DNA of 64,000 nt. Origin: Apostichopus japonicus. Its lineage: Eukaryota > Echinodermata > Holothuroidea > Aspidochirotida > Stichopodidae. The position numbers and the translations under genes were made by a program. The notes beneath the pieces are model-generated. The model was given only the letters and a program-made list of their open reading frames with translations, was not told the origin of the DNA and searched no databases. Of this stretch, positions 47,359 through 60,750 are shown in pieces. The stretch spans positions 4,895,501 to 4,959,500 of the forward strand of contig NC_092563.1 in assembly GCF_037975245.1 (NCBI RefSeq), in the 5' to 3' direction. The first letter of the stretch is position 1; every line of letters begins with the position of its first letter.

Positions 47359-50300
47359 CTGCAGAGACAAAGGAGAGAGGAGATGTTATATAAATGAGTC
47401 CATTAGCTTCATCATTGGTAGATACATATTACTCTCTGATTTAATTCGGCTACAAACTCCCACCAGCTACCATTTATGACGACGACTTTGGTGTCCCGAA
47501 ATAGCGATTGCTACTTATATTTAACGGCTTTCATAACTTCTACGACTTTCTTGTATGAAAGATCGTAATATCAGAAATTAGTGTCGACTACTTAGGAATA
47601 CCAGTCGCTGTTTACAAGCTCTGATGAAACTATTTATGTACTTTGCTTGTTTTACCACTTTATTTTTCCGAAGTGTCTGCTGACCTGAAATGACCTTACA
47701 TCTTCACCAACATAATAGGTAGGCCATGTCAAGTAGGAAATGAACTGGTTAATTTTTGGGTAAGGCGACACAATGTTCAGATAATTAACAAGCTTTCTAT
47801 TTCGTTTGTTACTTTAATACTGAGTAGTTGAGATTCACTCTCCCGTCAGTTTTACATAAGTGTTATTCCACGGGACAGAGAATACTTAACATTTGCCACA
47901 TTTATGGCTTTGACAATCGCCATTTCTATCACCGTACCGGAAGGTTTTCTTCCACGGTATAAATTTTAATCCGTTATCTGAATCTTAAATCGCAATCGTC
48001 TTATAGTGCGACCCTGCCAGAGAATGTAAACTACTTTTACAGTGGAATCACATCCCGATATATGTCCAATCGACGACCATTTACAATTGTTCATTTACAA
48101 TTGTCCTAGTAAGTATTCGGCTAAATCGGATATCCATGCCCCAAGTACGGAGGAAACAATAACCAAGATTGATGTGTTATATAACTGCTTTTATTATTGC
48201 TGTATTATTATTATCATTATTAGTATCCCGAAAGAGTAATGTTAATCCCTGCGACACAAGCACTATGCGTCAGAATCATTTGCGAGATACAGTGGCAGAT
48301 CCAGGTTTAGTGGCAAGACGAACAACAGCTGTGGGTTAAGTTTACCCAAAAACTTTTTACTGACAGTGCTCTGCATATTCAGATACCATCAGTGAAAGTT
48401 ATGGCATGCCCGTGCCACATGTGCTATATTTTACCGAAAATTGTGCTCCCAACTAATTCTTAGTGCCAAAACAAAGTTTCAGGATAACGGGAGCATGAGC
48501 CCATTCTGGACCCCACCCCCCCCCAATGGATTCTACCCTGAGCTATATCTTACCGATTGCATTCTCGAAGAAGGCTGGTTTCGTCTGCCACTTGACGAAG
48601 ACGAAATAAACTGGAATGCCGGACAAGGTGATGAGTAACCCGACCAAAGTGTCCATTGGAGCAGCCACTGTACCCATTATCACAAGAAAGGCACACATCA
48701 CCACAAATGAGATCGGTAAAATGATAGGAAACTGTTTAAAGAGAAAACAAAAACAAAAACAACAAGGTGAGAGCAAACCTTGAGTAGATGCTGTTCCTCT
48801 GAATATCTCTGAAAATAGTGCTGATCAAAATCTGTGTTTTAAGGTGAAAAATTAATCAGAGCATGTTTTCTTTGTAGAGATTGTTCAAAATTTATGGTAA
48901 CTTTATGAATCTGTAGCAGCTGAATGAATGACAAATCACCAGGACACACAAACAGAAAAGAGTCTTAGCTATTCTGGGTCTGTGCTGGCAAAACTTATTA
49001 AAGTAGTTAGGGTATGAGGTGGGGGGGGGGGTGTGGTGGGGATGGGGAGGGCTAAGTATACAGTGTCTTGGGCCCCTTGAGGGTGTTATATATCTAGCCC
49101 TGATGTTATCCATTGGCTTCCTCCTTGCTTGGAGACTTTAATAATAACATATGCCACATACTGAACAAATCTTCCATTGCAAAACTTGCACCCCCCCTTC
49201 CAATGTTGTATTGTTTTTACCATTATTAAGGATCCTGTTTCAAAGGTTTGAAAAACATGTATAACCTATACACCAGAGCAAAGGTGTTTCAATAACTGGG
49301 GCAACTTAATAAACTAACATCGCGGTTATATACTCGCCTGTTTGCTTTAGTACTCGACTTCAGACCCATAACAGTCTGTACACAAATTAAAAGTTTTACT
49401 ACAATTCAATAGTTGCAAAGACGCCCAAAAATAGCAACTGAATCATTTGACACCATGGCCTATACAAAGGACTTTTCTACAAAGTTTACATTTCCCCACA
49501 AGAGAGGAGGCCAAACGTTTTCGGTGAAAAACTACCTAGTCGTTTTCGTAGCCTTTATAATCAAGAACAATTTCATATCTCTGCTCATATGTCACATTTC
49601 TGTCACAGTTCAATCTGATTTGTAATGATGACAGAAAGTTACCTAGTCCATCCAGCTAACAGATTCTTCTTTTCCACACTAAATTTTATCCAGTGACTAT
49701 AGATAGGACTATTCCTGTAACAACAGAATATTTTAGTCTTAACCAAAGTGTTGTAAAAGAAAACATCAAGCACAGAGCTATGTCACTAATAATGACAATT
49801 ATGTTCTGTGAATGCAGCCTAAAAAACATATGTGCCATTTCCATCTCTCCTCCAACACCCCAATCCCCACCCCCATCCCACCCTTCCCTGGAACCCACCC
49901 ATTTCTTTTGTCTATCCGGTAAATACATCCGAAAATATACCGGTGCAAGTTAAATTGTATAGGCCTATACAGCTGCTAGACATATTCCTTGAAAGTTAAC
50001 AACCCTCCGCCCAGATCTAGCTGCGTTGATGTACCTTAATCGGTCTCTTGAGGTCGGGCTGCTTAAACCGCAGGTAGATCTGTCCGACGACTGCCATTCC
50101 GATAGCCAACCAGGTCATGAAGCTGAAGTAGTTCAACAGGGTATCGATGGTAGGCACAAATACATACAGGATACTCATGATGAGCTGCGAGATAAAATGG
50201 AGATATTAGATAAGGAGTCCCGTTTTTTTCAGGAGGATAACACCAGTCAATCATAACAGATAGAACTTGGCACAAATGGCACGTCTCCATTTGACATTAT

Positions 50301-53300
50301 CATGAATTTCTCTATCCATTTTACATCTGCACGTACCTTAGAACAGTATATTTTACTCATGTAAAAAGGTAGAAGGAAAGTCACTTTTCCAAAGTTTTCT
50401 TCCCAGACTTTTAAGATGTACTGGCCAGAGAGGTCCAATCATGTTATGTTAATTGTAACAGTACATGCTCGTGCAATTCTAGTCCTTCAAAATAGAACAT
50501 CGAAGCACACAACTTTGTACACAGAAAACCTTTTCCAGAGGTTTATTATCTTTATAAGAGGGATAAATAGATAAATAGGATATATATATATATATTTAGA
50601 ATATTTACATGCCACTCGAGATATCGAACAATATGTCATTCCTGACCCTGCAAACACAAGGCAATAGGTCCACATTCATACCATCCTAAAATACATTTAT
50701 GCCCTTTTTAATAGTTGTTTCACGAGAGACCTTTACCCTGACAAATGACTAAGGTTCTAAACGTGGCATTCCTGTACTAAACTATTGAAAAACACACAAA
50801 ATCCTCTACCCTGCTGGTTTCCAAGGCAACACTGCAAGCACTGCTATCATTATGTGGGAAGAGGTACTCAATATAGGTGAGTTTCTCCACCGCACAGATT
50901 CTCATAATTAAACTACGTTTTTTTTCTCATTTTGTTAGGTGTGTTGTGCCGTTCCTCTTTTAGATCAATTATTTTGACCAGTGGTAATCCCCTTCCACTG
51001 GATAAACAACGAAGCTCACCGTAAAGAAGAGAGATGGGAATGGGGTGTTCTGTTTCACTTGTATCATCTCCATAAACTTGGGAAGTTGGCCCTCTCGTGC
51101 ACCCACGTAAAAAATACTAAGAGAAAGAAAAAACAGAAAAAGAAAAAATGTCTTAAAGGGGGTAGGAAAAATTTAGTAACGTGATGAATGCATACACATG
51201 ATATCCTGCAGTGTTCTCCACCAGTAGATTAGCCTATCTACTGGCTAATCTGTTACCTAATCTACTGGGTCAAATCTACTCACTGATCCACTAGCTAATT
51301 TACTGCTTAATCCACTGGCTAATCTCTTACCATCATGATATTATTCCCACAGTAGAATTCAAAGATCTCGGTTGCTTTCGTATAGAGACAAGCATTGAGT
51401 TTATGCAGACGGCATGGATTTCTTGACGTACATTATGGAACGAGAGTAATATAGAGAAACACTTACGGTCTACCAACAAATTCTATTTCAATACTACTGC
51501 AGGATGCTGACAAATCTTATTACAATATTTTAATAACGTTTACTGGGCTAGAATCGCTATTACCTCCAAGATGGAGCTCCAAGCAATATCTTGTCACTAT
51601 AACAACAATATTTACTTCAAATCTTCATCTAAACCTCTCCTGTCACGAAGGCATTTCTTTGCATCGCTCAAGCTCTTCGTTAATATCTGACAAAACATTT
51701 CTTCCCGGGGAAACATCTCCAATCAAAATCCTTTCCACAGTATTTGATCAAATTTTGTCAGCTAATTATTTACAAGGCCTGAATGCGGACAAATCTGTTT
51801 CACTATATAAACAGCTTTCAAAGTGTGATAGAGCAATAAAACAGTACAGTAACTTATTCTTTCGAAGGTTATGAATTAATTTCACCAATTGGATAGTGTC
51901 ACCAGGTATACACAGGGGTCTTCTAAATAATTAAGGGTATTATGGTAAATCAAATGCAGATGGACACAAAGTTAGAAATGAAGGCAAAATATAGCTTAAG
52001 GCTACGACAATATCAGCATTTGCCACAATGCACTTCATAGCTTTGTAGTACAAGAAATAACCATCTTCCATGGCGGTAGGTCAGTTATAAAAGAATGGAT
52101 GCCAAAAAGTATGAAAGAGGCTTAGAACTAGGTACGGAGTACATCAAGACACATGTGGTCTCACCGAGACAGAGAAAGGTATCCTCCATTGACGCTCCCA
52201 AAGGTGGACATAGCAACACAGATCGGCATGATCCAGGCTACAGGGCCATAAGCCTTCACTGCAAACGTCTGTGGATAAAGAAGTCAAATTGACAGCTTGT
52301 CAGCGATAGATACTTTACCATAGTGATATTATATAGATACCAGAGCTATATGTACTGAAGTAATAGATAACATAGCCATAAATATCAAAGTGCAGCCCGA
52401 GCACAAAGTTCCTCTGACCCACAAGATTTTCAAAACCTTATAACCATAGTGATGGATACCATAGTGATAGATAGCATAGCGATAGACAGCAAAGGGCTGT
52501 CCAAGCATGAGAATCTGTGGCCATGGGAGGGTTTTCAAATCTTTAAAACTATGCACTCAAGGATTCATAAACGGTGGTGATCATATCCACCAAATATTAA
52601 ATAGGACACAGTGATGTACCTCGCATACCACAGATTAACTATGCTGAATTAAACAGCTCAGCACTGGAATGTTCACTTTTAATTTTAGTGCAGGACAGAT
52701 TCTGGGTCTCACTGCGCAGAAATCTCATATAAAGCTGTTTTTGAGTTTTGGTAATTGCATATAGTAATTTTGGCCAAAAACCAAAAAATAAGGTTACAAT
52801 TGGGTAAACTAACCTAAGATGACATTCTAAAATCCAAATGTTAAAGAGCAGGAAATTTGATTCAATCTGCACAATTTTTTTTCCCTGGTAGTACTAATTT
52901 ATTTTTAGAAGATTCACAACTTGAAAAATCTAACCCTTTTCAACGTTTTAATACATTGCTATTTCTTACAAAACTTATATTCAAGCTATATGGATTAACA
53001 TTGCTAATTGATTTCAGTATTAAACATCAAAACTTATTTTATCAAAATCACCTCAAAAAGCTGCTTTAAGCCAAACAAAAAAAAGAGAAAAAATTGTCAG
53101 GCCATTTTTTAATTTCTTATGACTGGCAAGAACACTTGGTGTTTTTGGACTAGTCATGCAACAATCTGTTGAATTTCTTATAAGTAGCAATCGACCTTGG
53201 CTTGTAAAACGGTACGCTGAACTTCAGACAAGTAAATAGCGACCACATGATCATTTGGAATGTCAAAACTCAAACACAAAGTTTGGTGGCATGTTCCCAA

Positions 53301-56300
53301 ACCATATCTTCCGATGCTGGTTCAACAAAGGTTAAAAACCAGTTGATTTTTGTTCAGAAATCTTCCATCCAAATGAAAACAAACAAAAATCCCTTCACAG
53401 AGAAATAAATTACAAATCTCTTTTGAGAAACCATAGGGAATGATCAATTGTTTTAGTTTGCATCAAAATTTTGAGATTTGGTATTTAAGTTTATCATCTG
53501 CAAGATTCAAAGCCTGAAAAAAAATGGTGGGGGGGGGGGGGAGAAAGCAAAACCTGCTATAAATCTCAACATTTGTGTCGGAGTTTGCTGTAAAATGCCT
53601 TATATTTAAGGATCGAGCCTAAATTGATTCCCTCCATCCTAAGGATGAGTGACCATAATCTGGAGACCAGAGTATGTTCCCTACTTTAATTTAATACTAT
53701 TTTCCATACATAACCATGCAGGGAATGAGTTAAAGGCATTGAAGACTCGCCCCAAACAGCGTGCCGCCATCTTTAAAAAGTTAACTTCTGTTGCTTGCAA
53801 GTGACGTTTTTTTTTGTGTTTTTTTTTGACGTGATACCTTGTTATCTTAAGCTGGACCTGAGATGTCCATCTCTGTAGCGTTTGTACACTTTGCTGTAGG
53901 TATTGACCGCAGCTGTATGCACTGACTGTACACTAGTGTCTAATTACCGACGGTAGCAAGTTGTGTGTGTATTTTCTGGGATCGACGGTGGTGCCTTACA
54001 CTTCTGTTACACCTCATTCAAAACTAGGTCAGATTACCGGCATCAGACTTTCTTTTTGCGAGAGTCTTCACACCCTTTATGGTTCAAACTGTATATATTT
54101 AGCAGTTTTGATGTTTGTTTATATTCATACTGCAGAGGCCTCCTGAAACGGATATGGTCCTGTTCACCATCAAACATGTTATACAATTTTTGCATTTGTG
54201 TAGCATTGTGTCATATTTGCTATGCTCCTTGTAAATCCCTATAAATTTATAGAGGTCATACATTGAAATGGAAAACACTTATTCCAGTTCTCAAAACAAT
54301 TCAGACTATTCAGCGCACTGAGACTTAAGTGTGTATTTGAGCTTTATAAGAACTGTGTACTATTATTATTATTATTGACAGGCACAACTGCGATTGGATT
54401 TCCCTGTTTACCAGTATTTAATGCAAGAAAGGCACTCGCATTTCTGCCGGTAGACGTCAAGAAGTAAAACACATAAGTCTGGTAAATAATAGTCAGTTCA
54501 AGAGAATTGCAGGAACTGTAGTCTGCATAACTAACATACAGTAAGCTGTAAGGCTGCTAATTATCATTATATTTGATATATTTAATATTTGGCTGCACCA
54601 ATGTGCCTGTCTGGTGTGTAAATCCGTGAACTTGCCAGAGGGAACTCTTTGGAGTTTTTAGACAGTAGTTTTTTCTTAAGCACCTTGTTCTTTCTTTTTT
54701 TTTTTTGAGCAAGTGACTGAAAATTGTGAAATTTTGGGCCTGCCATTCCTTAAACGAGAGAAACCGTCACATTTTGACACAGTACTTCTGACATTGCCTG
54801 TGTTCTAAGACCTAAATATAAATCAATGATTCCTGGTGTATAATGAAATCATTTCTCAAACAACAGTCCCAGATTAACTGGGGGTCGTGACCTTTGAAGG
54901 TAGCCTGCCGACCAGTTAAGTGCCAGATTGCATAATGAGATACACTTGTTCTAGCTGCATGCCTTTATCTTTTCGTTAATAGCCTTTGTTCATTTCGCAT
55001 ATTTGGGCTACAAAAGTCGATTGGTATCGGCAGGGACATCACTATATTAACATACAATTTATTACATAGGCGGTTCAATCACGAAAACATTTGAATTTCT
55101 TTCGCATATGTATTAATTTTTTTCTGTGTATAACTGTAGCCACTACCATATATATATACATATTTTCCATTGTTTGGGTTCACAACAGCTCTTTCTCTCT
55201 CTCTCTCACACCCACCCACCCACCCACCCACCCTCCCCCTCCTCCCCCCCAAAAAAATCCTCCCCCCCATCAAAGAAACCTCGCTTGAAGGGCTCCAGGT
55301 ATAATTGACCTTGTTTTGTTGTTTCTCCCTTTCATATTTTATTTCTTGATTAGTCCCAGTATTTAACTATTATTTCTGCCAGAACTGCACAATAATTTAG
55401 CATCCAGTTACATACGACGCGCATGAAAGAGTTATGACTTCTGAAAAGTCCCGGAAAAAGTTTCTAAAAAATTTCAGCCAGTAAAAGTGCAAACTGATCA
55501 TCAGGGTACAGACAAACAAAGAAAGAATTAAAGCTGTTAAATACTGTTCATGCATTTCTTCAACGGCCTTTAACAATACCATATTACAAAAAATCCAAAT
55601 CTTACCATCTGGTATGAATACTGACAAGTGACATTGCATTACCTACCACCTAGTAGCCTTCCAATCTCACTTGACCGTGTCCAGAGCAAACTGGTCACCT
55701 CTCTAAAACTGTGCACCCTCAGCGACAGGTCACTACAAGTCAGTAACCCACCCCCCACCCCCACTCCCTCTCTTCATTCTACCACTGGATCTAGAATATA
55801 TTGAATTGCTGCAATTTTAATTTTAATACTGTATGTCACAGAATACCGGTTATAAAAGTATCCTTTTCCATTTGGGAGGTTGACTGTACTTTTTGCCAAT
55901 TTGCCAGTTTTTGCCAGTTTGTCTGTTTATGAAAAAATAATACCAGCAAAAATCAAGTACTTTACAGTAAAGGATTCTACCATCTGGTTTGGCTGCAGAT
56001 CATTTTAAGTACATTTATGCACATTTAATTAGTATCATGCTGGACTGGATTTAAGTATGCTGGATGGCAGATCATTTAAGTATGCTGGACTGGATTTAAG
56101 TATGCTGGATGGCAGATCATTTAAGTATCATGCTGGACTGGATTTAAGTATGCTGGATCTCATTATACGTGATCCTTATGAGCCTCCCTGTTCTGCCCAC
56201 ATACCCTTCCCTCATCCCAACACATGCCATAAATTAAACAAATTTCATTTGCTGAGTGGGTGGGGGGTGGGGTAGGGGGAAGGGTCAATTTCCTTCCATT

Positions 56301-59300
56301 CTTTTCTTAACTTTCCCTAAGAGAATAACATGTTACACAATGAACCTCAAGTTAGATAAAACATGGCTTAATGGCAACCACATCAATGAGCTATCGATTT
56401 ATAAAGTATCTAGAGAAACATGGAATAACTGCTGAAGCAGAAAACAGATGACTTTCGGTTGGCATTTGTCTTAAAATCTCTACGGGAGGATGAGGAGCAG
56501 TCATTATCAAAAGTCAAGTAGTTTTTATAAATGGTTACCAAGGCAACAGCATCAGACTGCATCAGCTCTTCCTCCGTCAAGACGGCAAAGTATGCGATGT
56601 TGGCAAGGATGTAGATGACGGTGATGAGAGGAATGGCGATTGCAATAGCAAGTGGCAAGGTTCTGAAGCATCAACCAGAAAAAAGAGAGAAAAAAAACAA
56701 ATTGAGAGACCTCACTGTTAATTGTTCATTACAAATTTAACATTAACTCCACTGTAGACGATTAATTATATAGGGACATCCTGTGTGTCTACAATATCTG
56801 TAGCATTTTGGTTTGATTAATTAGTAAAATTGATGTCAAGGAGCATGTCACGTGCAGCCCTCTCCAAGCTGTCCAGCTACTGTATGCTCTGCAACACTTA
56901 ACTGAAGCAAGTAGTGATGGTGGTGTACGACATTTTTAAGTCAAACTGTGACAACTGTTATCGATGGGCAAATTCAATCGGCACAAAGGCTCGACAGAAA
57001 CTGCCAAAATGGCCGCAGTGAAACAAGAAGAGAACCATTTTGCATTTTGGGCCACTCTTGTGAATTACTCCACAATTTGACAGAAATATTCAGTAAACTT
57101 AAACGCATGCATTTTTCCTTGCTTCGAGCAGTTTTGACTCCTGACCCTCTTCAAGTAAAATTTTCTCTCTTCTTGTGGAACCTGGTCAAACCTTTGATGA
57201 AATCAAATAGTTGAAAGATAGAATCAACTAAACCATAGAGCAAACTCAGCTGGGAGATTGTCAATTACGGTTGCCCGTTAACAGAATATTAACGTCCTTC
57301 GTATCGCATGGTTGCTGTGTACCGTCCTACAATTTGCAACACAATTTCCTCTGCCATGTTTACTGCTTTTCTTGTTGGATGCATTATTTGTCCTGTTTAT
57401 CAATATGATTCATTTGGAGTATTGGTTTAGAAACTACACCACTCTGGTCAAGAGTGCTGGTCAATAAACATTGCACATGTTTAAGTATGTCAGAATTGCA
57501 CAAACACTGCTCCAATCCCTTTCCCTTATTCCAAACAACAGACCAACAACAACAGAGGCAATATATTGACCTTGAACTGCCTTTTCGTGAGTCCAGCTTA
57601 CACTTTTGTCCTATTGTCAAGAAAAAATCCCACATGGCTTGATATGGAACTTTCATATTTTGCTGTTTATCAAATAGCTCGGGCAGACAAATTTCAGAGA
57701 CTTTTTGGTTCACAGGTCATATCATTGTCAGTGACTGAATTTTCAAGTCATAAGTGCATTTAACTCTTGAGATTTGGTTGTTGGCAGCAGCTGTTGGTGT
57801 TTACCTCATGACAACTAACCATAAAGACTTGCCCATAGCAGGCTTTCACTCCTCACAACAACCTAGCAACATAACTGAGTCTATCACAACTACTGTACCA
57901 GTGTATGTTGTTAAATACACAACTGTGACAAACACATGCCGTTACTTTGTGATTAGAAAATTGATTATAATGATACCATCGTAATGTTTAATTGACAATT
58001 AGACTGTTGACTATGTATTATCAAACTCGGATGAAGCTAAACAAGTTGACTGGATTTTGCAGATAGGAACGGAGGCATAATACATTTGGGTTTTTTTCTT
58101 CGTCTGACAGACAGAGCTAATCTCTAGCTGCAACAAGAACAGAATATAACTCAAATAGAAGTTGGCCAGGTGGTGGTATGGAATTCAGATGAAAGGGGTT
58201 CAGGGTTTACATAAGCATAGTCCACAGATGCAAACATTCCCATTGTTCTACAGATACATCTAACAGAACTATCTGCTGTCTGCTAGATGCACTTCTATAC
58301 TAACCAAATACATTTTCCCTACAGTACTGCAGACTTGCTGGCATCAACATAGTTACTGTAAAGACGTTGTCTTTCTTGCAATGCCATTTCACCGTTTCAA
58401 GTTAAATTCATCACGTTAGCATGATTTGCATTTCGAACAACGTGAGTTGTTACTTTGCATGAATTAAGATTTCTGACGAAACACAACATGGACAGTATTT
58501 ATGGTTTGAAATTTTTGTATCGGATCAGATTTGTTTCGACCTCTTCACTTGTATTACGATATTCTCAAAAGTGACATATAGTATCTTATCTTACCTGTAG
58601 GGATTTTTAACCTCCTCTGTCAAGTAATTCAGGTAATTCCTGTTTAAAATAGATAGAAGATAAAGGCATGTCGATCCAGACGGAAAATAGAACCATGTGA
58701 ATACTTGCTCATATCATGTACAGTATGACCTACACCTCCGCAATCTCATTTTTCGTTAAAATACTTGCTCATATCACGTTCTATTTACTCTTAGCCAAAT
58801 TAGTGAAAAAATTAACCCCCCGTGGTACTTTCTGCAGAGATGTATAGTTACTTCTTAAAGGGTGTGAAGACTCCCGCAAAAAGAAACGTCTAATGCCGGT
58901 AATCTGACCTAGTTTCGAATGAGGTGTAACAGAAGTGTTAGACACCACCATCGATCCCAGAAAATACTCATTTAGACACTAGTGTACAGTCAGTACATAC
59001 AGCTGCGGTCAATACCCACAGCACAGTGTACAAACGGTACAGCGATGGACATCTCAGGTCCAGCTAAAGATAACTAGGTATCACGTTTCATTACTGTCTG
59101 CATTTTGTAGCGACACAAACAAAACGTCACTTGCAAGCAACAGAAAGTTAACTTTTTCAGATGGCCGCACGCGGTGTGGGGCGAGCCTTCAATGCCTTTA
59201 ACAATTGCTGGCTAATAGGCCCTTTCATTTCTCCCAAAGAGCAGTATGGAATACTAGATCTAGATACTAGACAAATGATAAAAATCCCTTCAACCTATAC

Positions 59301-59444
59301 GTGTTCATACACTGATAAACCCTAACTGAGCTAATATCAACACTCACCATCCCGCATACGAGAATAGTCCTCCATAGAATGCAAGAGCGATCTTTTCTCC
59401 AGACTCACTCCCCTCAAACGAATTTTGGAAATTTGTAGTTTCTC
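47294..59444 (-). CDS. SLC7 amino-acid exchanger light subunit (LAT / b0,+AT / xCT family), 5' partial, 8 exons
   Basis: SLC7 light chains are 12-helix antiporters of amino acids at the plasma membrane that pair with an SLC3 heavy chain. The eight exons join in frame to 286 C-terminal residues, roughly helices 6-12 of a protein near 500. Family landmarks in order: [42 protein letters not shown] (the family's TEE-x-NP signature), helix [54 protein letters not shown]-like [10 protein letters not shown] and [11 protein letters not shown]. Some segments look nearest to b0,+AT (KNPYR), others to xCT (SYAGW, NGG), so no symbol is given. The Cys that links to the heavy chain lies in the unseen N-terminal half. 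Confidence 0.94.
47359..48553. other. SLC7 intron
   Basis: Nothing recognised. Confidence 0.7.
48554..48731 (-). CDS. SLC7 exon: helices 11-12
   Basis: Acceptor TTTTCTCTTTAAACAG, donor GTAAGA. It encodes [18 protein letters not shown], then [18 protein letters not shown] and [11 protein letters not shown]. The open frame reads into a stop just past the donor, but splicing to 47358 restores the family's C-terminus. Confidence 0.92.
50035..50184 (-). CDS. SLC7 exon: helices 9-10
   Basis: Acceptor TTATCTCGCAG, donor GTACAT. Exactly 50 codons in phase 0, including [19 protein letters not shown] and [14 protein letters not shown]. Confidence 0.93.
51020..51116 (-). CDS. SLC7 exon: intracellular loop GAREG
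   Basis: Acceptor TTTTCTTTCTCTTAG, donor GTGAGC. It encodes [15 protein letters not shown] and then [11 protein letters not shown]. The G-x-REG-x-LP loop is among the most conserved parts of the family. Confidence 0.93.
51222..51330. repeat. Short tandem based on CTAATCTACTGG
   Basis: About nine degenerate 12-bp units within the SLC7 intron; no coding. Confidence 0.7.
52165..52268 (-). CDS. SLC7 exon: helix 8 region
   Basis: Acceptor TTCTTTATCCACAG, donor GTGAGA. It encodes [19 protein letters not shown] and [16 protein letters not shown]. The F-G-S-x-NGG motif aligns with SLC7 substrate-path residues. Confidence 0.93.
53734..54076 (+). mobile_element. TTAA MITE, copy 1
   Basis: 343 bp, starting AGGCATTGAAGACTCGCCCC after TTAA (53730-53733) and ending GCGAGAGTCTTCACACCCT before TTAT (54077-54080, a mutated TTAA). 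The ends are imperfect inverted repeats. No coding capacity. TTAA targets belong to piggyBac- and Kolobok-type transposases. Confidence 0.85.
56036..56158. repeat. Minisatellite, about 20+24-bp units
   Basis: Alternating TGCTGGACTGGATTTAAGTA and TGCTGGATGGCAGATCATTT-type units, three rounds, in the SLC7 intron. Confidence 0.9.
56539..56662 (-). CDS. SLC7 exon: helix 7
   Basis: Acceptor GATGCTTCAG, donor GTAACC. It encodes [19 protein letters not shown], then [20 protein letters not shown] and AL. The open frame continues into the intron past the donor; the next exon starts TFAV, giving the family's AVA-x-TF join. Confidence 0.92.
56663..58594. other. SLC7 intron, 1.9 kb
   Basis: Nothing recognised. 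Confidence 0.65.
58595..58639 (-). CDS. SLC7 micro-exon: [11 protein letters not shown]
   Basis: Only 45 nt. Acceptor ATCTATTTTAAACAG, donor GTAAGA. It completes the Trp codon of the previous exon, encodes [14 protein letters not shown] and leaves AG of the following Arg codon. This is the signature TEE-x-(K/R)NP segment. Confidence 0.92.
58859..59197 (-). mobile_element. TTAA MITE, copy 2
   Basis: 339 bp with intact TTAA on both sides (58855-58858 and 59198-59201), in reverse orientation to copy 1. Ends AGGGTGTGAAGACTC and GAGCCTTCAATGCCT. It lies in the 708-bp SLC7 intron and makes up nearly half of it. Confidence 0.9.
59348..59444 (-). CDS. SLC7 exon: NFQNSFEGS and helix 6
   Basis: Acceptor TCATTTTCTTTCGCAG, donor GTGAGT. 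It encodes [20 protein letters not shown] and [12 protein letters not shown]. It begins with two bases of a split Gly codon, so at least one upstream exon is missing. Confidence 0.92.
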
Positions 59445-60750
59445 CTGCGAAAGAAAATGAAACAACAATAAGAAAAGGAGAACAAATGTTTAATTTTCAA
59501 TTAAATTCCAGGATGTCCGATGAGACAATTGTAACCTGTTATGCAACTGACAAAGCAAAAAATAAATAAAATAGACATGTAATTGATGCAACAACTGTTT
59601 CAGAGCTTTCCTTGAATGATTTATTTGTGAAAAAAAAATAAAAAAATAAAGGAATATAAATCAAACACAATGGAAATTTCCTGTCAGTTGCCATTTCAGT
59701 TTGCATGTGATTTGTATATATACAATAAGTGATATAAATGTGTCGGGCGAATATCTCTATAGCATCATGTGAAAGGAAAAGTTACTCCCCCTTCTCCCCC
59801 CCCCCTCACCTCACCTAAAAAAGGTTCATTAATTATTGAGACAAGAATGATGACACCCCCAGTGGTTCATAACCAGTTCTAGTAAAATTTAATTATGCTA
59901 CAGGTAGTTAGAACTTAGAAGCCAGAGAATGTATTGTTTTTTTACTTGTTAAAATCACATCACCACAAAATCTGTGAAATGTCGCAAGAGGTTGACAGAC
60001 AATGCAAAGACAATGCAAAGGTCACTTTCTATAATTTACTATATGGGAACTATTTTACATAAATAATCATGATATACAGTACTGTTTATGTGGTGGAGAT
60101 AGCTGTAGGTAGTTTATACCGTAAATCACATCCTTTGTGTAAAATATCTTTGAAGCATGGCGAAATTGTTATTACTATGTGATATATTATAAACCATCTC
60201 GACATAAGCCCCCGGAAAATTGCAGAATTTATGTAGGGACGGTGGTGACATGGCGGCAAAACGGTATAGGACACCCCATCTTATCTACTGTACAATCTCA
60301 AACAGCCCTACAGGATAGCAAAGCTGTATAAATGTACAGGCTGGAGAGATGCATGGGCTGTTAATAATTTACGAGAACGCATGTGCAGAAATGAAAGATA
60401 AATCATGAACACACTAAAACTTATCATGCTACATACAGAAAATAAATACTTGCAGCTTGTGCTCTCCCAGGGTTCATGTTCGGTACTTCCAGACTGTGAC
60501 ATTGATAACTTATTCCAGTTACTACTGCACAGTGTGTGTACTGTACACTCCTATAGCATCTAGTAAACTGAATTAGACTGTATGTATGTTATCATGGCGA
60601 TACGAACACTACCATGGTACAATCGGTTTCCTGATCAACTGGAGAGAGGGTTCATTGCAAGGTGGTGGGGTTGGATTGATTCTTATTGTTCATGGTGTGT
60701 GGGACACTCAAATAAAATCTTGTCTCCATTAAACCCTTTCTAAAGGATAT

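Larger units (their letters stand above)
52269..56538. other. SLC7 intron, 4.3 kb
   Basis: Contains a G13 run (53529-53541), TTAA MITE copy 1 (53734-54076), C-rich simple repeat near 55207-55270 and a minisatellite at 56036-56158. No exon seen. Confidence 0.65.
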
